Part shown: in pieces, positions 6,276 to 12,202 of the stretch | Layout of the letters: each line of letters begins with the position of its first letter | Position numbering within the stretch: the stretch's first letter is position 1 | Origin: an uncultured Lachnospiraceae bacterium | GTDB lineage: Bacteria > Bacillota > Clostridia > Lachnospirales > Lachnospiraceae | Assembly (NCBI GenBank): GCA_910588295.1 | Contig: CAJUQO010000068.1 | Coordinates: 1 to 16,622, forward strand | DNA: 16,622 nucleotides | Direction: 5' to 3' | Notes under the pieces: generated by a model | What the model saw: only the letters and a program-made list of their open reading frames with translations | Database searches by the model: none | Told to the model about the DNA's origin: nothing | Program-made: the position numbers and the translations under genes

Positions 6276-7373
6276 ATGAAAAAGCAGGAATTGATACGAG
6301 AATTTACGGTGGAAGGAACTGTCCTGAGCATGCAGGAGTATGGGAACGGCCATATCAACCGGACGGAGCTGGTGGAGATAGAGCGGGACGGTCGCAGAGA
6401 GAAATATATTTTTCAGCAGATCAATACAGACGTATTCAAAGACGTGGACGGCCTTATGGAAAATATCATGGGGGTTACTTCTTATCTGAGGGAGCGCATA
6501 GAGGAGCAGGGCGGCGCCCCCGATCGGGAGGCGCTGCAGGTCATTCCCACCAAAAACGGCGGGAGCTACTACCGGGCCCCGGATGGCAAATGTTACCGCA
6601 TGTATCTGTTTATTTCCGATGCGGTCTGCTATGACGCGGTGAAGCGGCCGGAGGATTTCTATGAGAGCGCGGAGGCCTTCGGGAATTTTCAGGCCCTGCT
6701 GGCGGATTATCCGGCGGAAAAGCTCCATGAGACGATACCGGATTTCCACAATACGGGCAAACGTTTCGCTACGTTTTGCAGGGCGGTAAGAGATGACATC
6801 TGCGGCAGGGCCTCGTCCGTGGAACAGGAGATTGCCTTTATCATGGCGCGGGAGGAGGAAATGACCGCGCTGACGGACCGACTTGCGAAAGGCGAACTTC
6901 CCCTGCGGGTGACTCACAATGATACGAAATTGAATAACGTTATGATCGACAGCCGGACGGGCAAGGGGCTCTGCGTGATCGATCTGGATACCGTCATGCC
7001 GGGGCTTTCCCTCTATGATTTCGGGGATTCTATACGGTTCGGGGCCAACACGTCGGCCGAGGATGAAACGGATCTCGCAAAAGTATCTCTGGATCTGGGA
7101 AATTATGAGGTGTTTGTGAAGGGGTACCTGAAAGGCTGCCGGGGGAGCCTGACGGAAAAGGAGCTTACGATGCTGCCTGTGGGAGCCAAGCTGATGACAC
7201 TGGAGTGCGGGATGCGTTTTTTGACGGATTATCTATCCGGAGACACTTATTTCCGTATCCACAGGGAACACCATAATCTGGATCGATGCAGGACGCAGCT
7301 TGCCCTGGTGGCGGACATGGAGCGCAAGTGGGCGCAGATGCACGAGATCGTGGCAAAATATAGAGACAGATAG
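6276..7373 (+). CDS. nahK: N-acetylhexosamine 1-kinase (NahK-like, APH fold)
   Basis: The 365-residue protein closely resembles the bifidobacterial NahK that phosphorylates GlcNAc or GalNAc at C1 with ATP, a step of the lacto-N-biose/galacto-N-biose pathway. It has the aminoglycoside-phosphotransferase/choline-kinase fold. The nucleotide-side start (YGNGHIN, YIFQQINTDVF) is followed by the catalytic loop RVTHNDTKLNNVM with D216 as catalytic Asp, the metal-binding VIDLDTVMPG (D236, D238), and DFGDSIRFGA. The C-terminal LECGMRFLTDYLSGD is also typical. ATG 6276 follows AGGGGGAAG (6262-6270); ATG 6258 lacks a good site. It sits apart from the main operon, convergent with araC and behind padR/DUF1700. 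The GH112 gene 5 kb away supplies its expected substrate. Exact preference between GlcNAc and GalNAc is not readable. Confidence 0.93.
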   Translation: MKKQELIREFTVEGTVLSMQEYGNGHINRTELVEIERDGRREKYIFQQINTDVFKDVDGLMENIMGVTSYLRERIEEQGGAPDREALQVIPTKNGGSYYRAPDGKCYRMYLFISDAVCYDAVKRPEDFYESAEAFGNFQALLADYPAEKLHETIPDFHNTGKRFATFCRAVRDDICGRASSVEQEIAFIMAREEEMTALTDRLAKGELPLRVTHNDTKLNNVMIDSRTGKGLCVIDLDTVMPGLSLYDFGDSIRFGANTSAEDETDLAKVSLDLGNYEVFVKGYLKGCRGSLTEKELTMLPVGAKLMTLECGMRFLTDYLSGDTYFRIHREHHNLDRCRTQLALVADMERKWAQMHEIVAKYRDR

Positions 7374-7386
7374 ATATGAAAGTATG

Positions 7387-7411
7387 GTTTGCCGCATAGT
7401 ATGCAGCAAAC
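7387..7411. terminator. hairpin between convergent nahK and araC
   Basis: GTTTGC (7387-7392) pairs with GCAAAC (7406-7411), and inside it GCAT pairs with ATGC around AGT, separated by one mismatch. It lies 14 bp after the nahK stop and downstream of araC on the other strand. Neither side has a good T-run, so its terminator role is uncertain. Confidence 0.4.
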
Positions 7412-7434
7412 AGGAAGACGACGGCAGATATGCG

Positions 7435-8292
7435 TCAATGGATATCCGCCGCTGCGCGGGATATAATTTTTTCTTTGTGTGATTTGCGGTAGGCCGATGC
7501 GGTCATACCGCAGTTTTTCTGAAAACACTGGGCAAAATAGCTCTGTGAAGAGAAGCCGGAGGACTGGGCCACCTCCGCGATGCTGTAATCGGTGTTGACC
7601 AGAAGCTCTTTGCTCGCCTGAATGCGTATCTGGCACAGATACTGGATGGGCGAACAGCCACAGTGTTTCGTGAATATGTGAACCATATAATATTTGTTCA
7701 GGTGAGAATAATCCGCCAGCACGTCTAGGGTCAGATCATGCATGTAGCTGGACTCGATATAACGTTTCAGCTTCAGGCATTCCCCGCTGAGTTCCGCGGG
7801 TGAGGCAGTATTGAAGGAAAAATTGGTCTGGCGCATTAGTTTGATGATCAGCACATCCAGGAGATTCTGGCAGACGCTCCCGTAGTCTTTATCCTTTTCT
7901 TCCAGCTCACGAAGCATGGTGGTCATATAAAACATCAGGTTTTGCTGCTCGTTTCCGCAGTTGAATATCGTGTATTCTTTTTCATCTTTGAATGAAAAAG
8001 TCAGATCCTTTACGCCCAGAATCACATATTCCAGGGGTTTGCCCGCGGAAGATGTTTCTGTGTGGGAGACATTGGCGTTGATAATCACAAAATCATCTTT
8101 TTGGATAGGGTGTTCTTCATGTTCGACGCGCAGGCTCCCCTGCCCGCTTTTTACAAAAAACAGCTCGGAAAAAGGGTGGGTGTGAGGCAGGCTGGGCCAG
8201 TCATTTTCGTATTTGGAGTGGGAAATGTAGAGCAGCCTGCTGCCGGTTGCCTTTTTGTCCGCGTTTTCCATCATGTATCTTGAGGTTCCCAT
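7435..8292 (-). CDS. AraC-family transcriptional regulator
   Basis: This 285-residue protein has an N-terminal cupin sensor (about residues 30-100, with LPHTHPFSELFFVKSGQG and KDDFVIINANVSHTE). Its C-terminal pair of helix-turn-helix motifs spans about 185-275 (LDVLADYSHLNKYYMVHIF; YSIAEVAQSSGFSSQSYFAQ; MTASAYRKSH). AraC proteins of this build usually activate a neighbouring sugar operon when their sugar is present. It is divergent from the transport/GH112 operon across a 344-bp gap, which is the classic local-activator arrangement. The start is set by GGAGGA (complement of 8301-8306) 8 nt before the ATG. The ligand is presumably a galactosyl-HexNAc or a product of it, by context only. Confidence 0.94.
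   Translation of the reverse strand: MGTSRYMMENADKKATGSRLLYISHSKYENDWPSLPHTHPFSELFFVKSGQGSLRVEHEEHPIQKDDFVIINANVSHTETSSAGKPLEYVILGVKDLTFSFKDEKEYTIFNCGNEQQNLMFYMTTMLRELEEKDKDYGSVCQNLLDVLIIKLMRQTNFSFNTASPAELSGECLKLKRYIESSYMHDLTLDVLADYSHLNKYYMVHIFTKHCGCSPIQYLCQIRIQASKELLVNTDYSIAEVAQSSGFSSQSYFAQCFQKNCGMTASAYRKSHKEKIISRAAADIH
7440..7473 (+). terminator. possible terminator for nahK inside the araC 3' end
   Basis: GATATCC (7441-7447) pairs with GGATAT (7459-7464) with a GC-rich, partly paired inner part, followed by AATTTTTTC. It would stop rightward transcripts from nahK while lying within the last codons of araC on the opposite strand. Confidence 0.5.
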
Positions 8293-8316
8293 GGATATTT
8301 TCCTCCATTAACAGGG

Positions 8317-8397
8317 TGCACAATGTCTGTCTGCGAATATAGAAATGTCAGATACAATGTGCATAACAGACAGCCTGAAAAAATAGTGACAAATGTC
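8317..8397. promoter_or_regulatory. repeat-rich candidate operator for AraC
   Basis: AATGTC occurs at 8322, 8344 and 8392, and CAATGT at 8321 and 8355. TGCACAATGT (8317-8326) and ACAATGTGCA (8354-8363) are near-inverted copies, and TGTCTGTC (8325-8332) faces AACAGACAG (8365-8373). Short repeated elements in the araC/operon divergent gap are the expected place for AraC binding. Boundaries and repeat units are my guess. Confidence 0.3.
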
Positions 8398-8500
8398 GAA
8401 AAAAACTAAAAAGCCTAAAAGGATACTCGTTTTTTATACTTAATTCTATCATTTTTTGCGTGGAAGAGCAAGATATATAAAAAATGAAGCAACATCTGGA

Positions 8501-8529
8501 TTGTTTCCCCTTCTGATTCCCGATATACT
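8501..8529 (+). promoter_or_regulatory. promoter of the sugar transport/GH112 operon
   Basis: TATACT (8524-8529) is a 5/6 match to the -10 box. A weak -35 box, TTGTTT (8501-8506), lies 17 bp before it. A poor -35 is common where an AraC protein activates. The remaining stretch from 8398 to 8500 is AT-rich, with nothing else I can name. Confidence 0.5.
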
Positions 8530-8547
8530 GATATTATCAAAAAACAG

Positions 8548-8562
8548 ACGGAAACGTTTACA
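8548..8562 (+). promoter_or_regulatory. catabolite-responsive element (cre) for CcpA
   Basis: ACGGAAACGTTTACA matches the cre consensus WTGNAANCGNWNNCW at all fixed positions except the T at position 2. It lies about 12 bp after the predicted transcription start, where bound CcpA would block elongation. This implies that preferred sugars repress the operon. Confidence 0.65.
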
Positions 8563-8636
8563 CAAATGTGACATTGCGTGAACGCTGGGCAAGTGATGGA
8601 GATGCGGTGTCACAGGAGGGAAAGGAAGGTAAAAGC

Positions 8637-10100
8637 ATGAAGTTAAAACGGGTTTTGAGCGTAGTGATGGCCGCGGCGATGGTTATGAGCATGACGGCCT
8701 GCGGCGGCGGAAGCTCCTCTGAGAGCGGCGGAAGCGCGGCCGGCAGCGAAGCAAAGAGCAGCGCTGCAGAAAGCGCTCCGGAGAGCGAGGCAGGCGGCAG
8801 CGAAGCCGAGGCGGCCGGGAGCGAGGCTGAGGCAGGCGGCAGCGAAGCGCCTGCGGAAAGTTCGGGATTATCCGGCACCTTAAAAGTGGCGGCGGTGGAG
8901 ACGGCATACGGCCAGGATATGTGGAAGGAAGTATGCGCGGCTTTTGAGGCGGCCAATGAGGGCGTTACCGTGGAGCTGACCATTGACAAGAAGCTGGAGG
9001 ATATCATTTCACCGGAGATGAAATCCGGCGTATTTCCGGATGTGATCATGCGTGCGGTGGGTGCCGAGTCCGGACTTACCGAGACGTTTGTGAAAGACAA
9101 TAACCTGGTAGACCTGACGGACGTGCTGGCCATGGAAGTTCCGGGCGAGAGCGTTACCGTTGGTGACAAGATTCTGCCGGGCTTTGTGGAGAACTCCATC
9201 ACAAATCCCTACGGCGACGGCAAGACCTACCTGATGCCGATGTTCTACGGCCCCTGCGGACTGTTTTACAATCAGGGGCTGTTTACGGAAAAAGGCTGGG
9301 AAGTTCCCACGACCTGGGATGCGATGTGGGAACTGGGCGAGACCGCGAAAGCAGAAGGAATCGCGTTGTTCACCTATCCTACAGCCGGATACTTTGACGC
9401 ATTCTTCTATGCCCTGCTTCATGAAAGCATGGGTAATGACAAATTCCAGGAGGCTCTGAAATACGGCGAGGGCATCTGGGATACGCCGGAAGCTCAGGCG
9501 GCCTTTGATATCATCGAAAAACTGGCCTCTTACACAGAGTCCACCACACCGGCGAATGCTAATGACAATGATTTCCGCAAGAACCAGCAGTTGATCCTGG
9601 ACAACAAAGCGTTGTTCATGCCCAACGGCAACTGGGTGATTGGTGAGATGGCGGACGCTCCGAGAGCGGACGGATTTGAGTGGGGTTTTACGGCTCTTCC
9701 GGCTGTGACCGACGGCGGAGAGAGGGCTTCCTATTCCTTCTTTGAGCAGATCTGGATGCCCGCAGGCGCGGAGAACCAGGATCTTGGAAAAGCCTTTATC
9801 GCGTTCCTGTACTCCGATGAGGCTGCCAGCATCTTCGCGGAGAAAGGCGGAGCTGTTCAGCCGATCACAGGCATGACAGACAAGCTGGACGGTGACAACA
9901 AGCTGTATTATTCGATCTATGATACCGGCGCCGTTGCGGTTATGGATGCTTTTGCCACTACAGATCCGGTGGAAGGCGTCACAGCGCGCAGCACATTCTT
10001 TGATCCGATCAACTCTCTGGTGACAGGGGACAAGACAAAAGATGACTGGGTAAGTCAGATCAAATCCGATAGTGACGCATTGAGGGCGGCTTTGAAATAA
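8637..10100 (+). CDS. sugar ABC transporter substrate-binding lipoprotein
   Basis: This 487-residue protein is the extracellular binding component of a CUT1-type sugar importer. The lipoprotein signal (MKLKRVLSVVMAAAMVMS, lipobox MTAC, lipidated Cys at residue 22) is followed by a low-complexity linker rich in Ser, Glu, Gly and Ala up to about residue 78. The family 1 binding fold follows (TLKVAAVETAYGQDMWKEV; PDVIMRAVGAESG; YLMPMFYGPCGLFYNQGLF; ALFMPNGNWVIGEM). The annotated start is ATG 8637 with AAGGAAGGT before it. An in-frame ATG at 8568 would bury the signal peptide. Context with GH112 and NahK suggests a galacto-N-biose/lacto-N-biose or fucosylated variant as ligand, which is inference. 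Confidence 0.93.
   Translation: MKLKRVLSVVMAAAMVMSMTACGGGSSSESGGSAAGSEAKSSAAESAPESEAGGSEAEAAGSEAEAGGSEAPAESSGLSGTLKVAAVETAYGQDMWKEVCAAFEAANEGVTVELTIDKKLEDIISPEMKSGVFPDVIMRAVGAESGLTETFVKDNNLVDLTDVLAMEVPGESVTVGDKILPGFVENSITNPYGDGKTYLMPMFYGPCGLFYNQGLFTEKGWEVPTTWDAMWELGETAKAEGIALFTYPTAGYFDAFFYALLHESMGNDKFQEALKYGEGIWDTPEAQAAFDIIEKLASYTESTTPANANDNDFRKNQQLILDNKALFMPNGNWVIGEMADAPRADGFEWGFTALPAVTDGGERASYSFFEQIWMPAGAENQDLGKAFIAFLYSDEAASIFAEKGGAVQPITGMTDKLDGDNKLYYSIYDTGAVAVMDAFATTDPVEGVTARSTFFDPINSLVTGDKTKDDWVSQIKSDSDALRAALK
8787..8848 (+). repeat. direct repeats in the lipoprotein linker
   Basis: A 20-bp unit at 8787-8806 recurs exactly at 8829-8848, 42 bp apart, with similar degenerate copies around it. 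It encodes the repeated GGSEAEA/GGSEAPA linker that tethers the binding domain to the lipid anchor. Such repeats can expand or contract between strains. Confidence 0.8.
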
Positions 10101-10127
10101 GCGGTAGATGTAAAGGAAAGCTGCCAA

Positions 10128-10184
10128 CATACCGCCGCATCTGCCGATGGTAAGTATTGGGGGGAGATGCAGATGGGCGGTATG
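10128..10184 (+). repeat. long inverted repeat between binding-protein and permease genes
   Basis: CATACCGCCGCATCTG (10128-10143) pairs with CAGATGGGCGGTATG (10170-10184) over 15 bp with one bulge. GCGGTA at 10101-10106 can compete for the left arm (TACCGC, 10130-10135). It has no T-run and may protect the 3' end of the upstream mRNA or modulate the terminator that follows. Confidence 0.7.
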
Positions 10185-10197
10185 CAAGGGTGAATGG

Positions 10198-10230
10198 TGG
10201 CCGGTGAGTAATGCTCGCCGGCCATTTTTT
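10198..10230 (+). terminator. intra-operon intrinsic terminator
   Basis: TGGCCGGTGAG (10198-10208) pairs with CTCGCCGGCCA (10214-10224) over 11 bp with one wobble and a 5-nt loop, followed by six Ts. It lies between the binding-protein gene and the permeases. Partial termination there would give more binding protein than permease, a usual feature of such operons. Confidence 0.9.
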
Positions 10231-10286
10231 CATAGAATGTCCCAGGCAGACCTGTAGATATTTTGGCTTTGTTAGGAGATGAGAGG

Positions 10287-11032
10287 ATGAAAAGTAGTAA
10301 AAAAAGAACAGGGTTTATTGCTCTGTGCGTGACACCCGCAGTGGTACTCTTTATCATTTTTATGATTATTCCCACGATTGATGTGTTCCGTATGTCCATG
10401 TATAAATGGGGCGGCTATACGGCGGACAAAACCTTTGTAGGAATGGAAAATTTCAGCAAGCTGTTTACAAACCCCAAATTTTATCAGGCATTTCAGAACA
10501 AAGCGCGATATTTTCGGCCATTTATGATCCCAACCAGGGGCTGTTGAACAGCTTTCTCAGCCTGTTCCGCGGAGAAGCGGATCCCATACTCTGGCTGGGC
10601 GGTCAGAAACTGGTGATTTACAGTGTGACGATTGCCATGATCTGGCAGGCAGTGGGGTATTATATGGTCATGTACATGGCCAGTATGGCGAACGTGCCGG
10701 ACAGCTTGTATGAGTCCGCCGCCCTGGAAGGGGCCGGGCGGATCAGCCAGTTTTTCTCCATCACGCTGCCTTTGGTGTGGACGAATATCCGTACAACATT
10801 AACCTTCTTTATCATCAGTACGATCAATATGAGCTTCCTCATGGTAAAGGCTATGACCAACGGCGGTCCCGACGGGGCGTCCAGCGTATTCTTAAGCTAC
10901 ATGTATCAGGAGGCTTACACGAATTCTTCCTATGGTTATGGTATGGCCATCGGCGTCATGGTATTTTTGTTCTCCTTTGCCCTGGCGGGGGTACTGAATG
11001 CGGTGACGAAACGGGAGGAAATCGAGTTTTAG
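10287..11032 (+). pseudogene. sugar ABC transporter permease 1, disrupted by internal deletion
   Basis: This is the first membrane subunit (MalF/UgpA-like) of the importer. The N-terminal part from ATG 10287 holds the first membrane helix (GFIALCVTPAVVLFIIFMII) and SMYKWGGYTADKTFVGMENF, up to FYQAFQN. It then shifts frame and stops at TGA 10545-10547. The rest continues in another frame from about 10502 (SAIFSAIYDPNQGLLN) to 11032 and includes the EAA coupling loop (ESAALEGAGRISQFFSITLP). In intact relatives some 40-50 residues, covering helices 2-3, lie between FQN and SAIF; here they are missing and the missing length is not a multiple of three. Without this subunit the importer should fail. 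A sequencing or assembly error would explain it equally well. Confidence 0.88.
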
Positions 11033-11061
11033 TTGTGTGATGAGATTTCAGGAGGTAAATT

Positions 11062-11949
11062 ATGAGGAAAGATGAAAAATATGGCGGAAGTCCCAGACTT
11101 GTAAAAATATTTATATACCTGATGCTGATTTTGCTGGCGGTTACGATCCTGGTACCTGTGGCATGGGTATTTGTGGCTTCCATTAAGGAAAATTCGGAGT
11201 TTTACGGCAATCCGTGGACGTTGCCCCAGGGCTTTCATTTCCAGAACTTCGTAGATGCCTGGCAGAAAGCCAATATGGGCGAATACATGCTTAATTCCGT
11301 GATTGTCACGGCGCTGGCGCTGGTGTTGCTGATTGTGATCGCACTTCCGGCGGCTTATGTGCTGGCTCGGTTCAGATTTAAAGGCAGGGCGATCTGGAAC
11401 ACATTGTTTATGGCAGGACTGTTTATCAATGTAAACTATATTGTGGTGCCGATTTTTCTGATGCTGAATGACGGCGATATGTTTTTGCGGAAGGTATTCG
11501 GGACACCGTTTTTTCTGAACAACCTATTCATGCTGGCCCTGGTGTATGCGGCGACGGCGCTGCCGTTTACGATCTATTTGCTGTCCGGTTACTTTAAATC
11601 TCTGGCCAGGGACTATGAGGAGGCGGCTTATGTGGACGGGGCGGGTTACTTCTACACGATGGTAAAGGTTATTATACCCATGGCGAAGCCCAGCGTGGTG
11701 ACGGTCATCCTGTTCAATTTCCTGGCGTTCTGGAATGAATATATTATTTCCATGACGCTGCTGACCAAGGCGGAGTTAAAGACCCTTCCGGTTGGCTTGA
11801 TGAATCTGATGGCGGCGCAGAAATCGGCAGTACAGTACGGACAGCTCTATGCCGGCCTTGTGATCGTCATGCTGCCTACGCTGATCTTGTATATGTGCGT
11901 TCAGAAGAAGCTGACCCAGGGTATGACCCTCGGCGGATTGAAAGGGTAA
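11062..11949 (+). CDS. sugar ABC transporter permease 2
   Basis: This 295-residue protein is the MalG/AraQ-type membrane subunit with six helices. It shows the N-terminal YLMLILLAVTILVPVAWVFV helix and the binding-protein-dependent transport signature EEAAYVDGAGYFYTMVKVII followed by PMAKP at about residues 186-210, which couples to the ATPase. ATG 11062 follows AGGAGG (11051-11056). It lies 29 bp after permease 1. No ATP-binding subunit is encoded here; many Clostridia use one shared MsmK/MsiK-type ATPase for several sugar importers. The frame is intact, which contrasts with its broken partner. Confidence 0.95.
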   Translation: MRKDEKYGGSPRLVKIFIYLMLILLAVTILVPVAWVFVASIKENSEFYGNPWTLPQGFHFQNFVDAWQKANMGEYMLNSVIVTALALVLLIVIALPAAYVLARFRFKGRAIWNTLFMAGLFINVNYIVVPIFLMLNDGDMFLRKVFGTPFFLNNLFMLALVYAATALPFTIYLLSGYFKSLARDYEEAAYVDGAGYFYTMVKVIIPMAKPSVVTVILFNFLAFWNEYIISMTLLTKAELKTLPVGLMNLMAAQKSAVQYGQLYAGLVIVMLPTLILYMCVQKKLTQGMTLGGLKG

Positions 11950-12007
11950 TGCTTATGGTCACGGTGTTGGGGCTGAAATGGATAGTAGAGGAGCGGGAGG
12001 TGTAAGA

Positions 12008-12187
12008 ATGAATGAATTTACAAAAAAGATTGTGACCGCAATAGTGGTTCTGATCGTATTTGTAGTGTGCGTGGCTCTTGTGGTGATCGGGCAGAGGAAT
12101 ATCGGCGCGTCGGGGCTGATGATCCAGCTCGTCGGAGTGGCAGGGCTGGTGGTTCTGCTGTGGCTGTATAACAGGCAGTACAGATAG
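12008..12187 (+). CDS. small two-helix membrane protein (DUF6903-like)
   Basis: The 59-residue protein consists of two hydrophobic helices (about 8-27 and 34-53) joined by a VIGQRNIGASG turn and ends in the basic tail LYNRQYR. It resembles the small DUF6903 proteins that I recall near sugar operons of Clostridia, but that identification is from memory. Its function is unknown. ATG 12008 follows GGAGG (11996-12000) with good spacing. It lies between permease 2 and the GH112 gene in tight operon spacing (58 and 15 bp), so a role with the importer or phosphorylase is plausible. Confidence 0.75.
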   Translation: MNEFTKKIVTAIVVLIVFVVCVALVVIGQRNIGASGLMIQLVGVAGLVVLLWLYNRQYR

Positions 12188-12202
12188 CGCGGGGGAGATA
12201 AT

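Noticed and set aside
5946..6917. 323-codon open frame on the minus strand
   Set aside because: It is opposite the DUF1700 and NahK-like genes, which are clearly real, and its composition is that of an antisense shadow.
8568..8636. Upstream ATG start for the binding lipoprotein
   Set aside because: It would put 23 charged residues before the signal peptide, and ATG 8637 gives a standard lipoprotein signal with a good ribosome binding site.
9009..10187. 392-codon open frame on the minus strand
   Set aside because: Antisense of the binding-lipoprotein gene, with no recognisable motif and no plausible start site.
10406..10501. Separate second permease start at 10406
   Set aside because: The frame before about 10502 does not look like protein of this family; the true sequence there is in the other frame, so this is one broken gene and not two genes.
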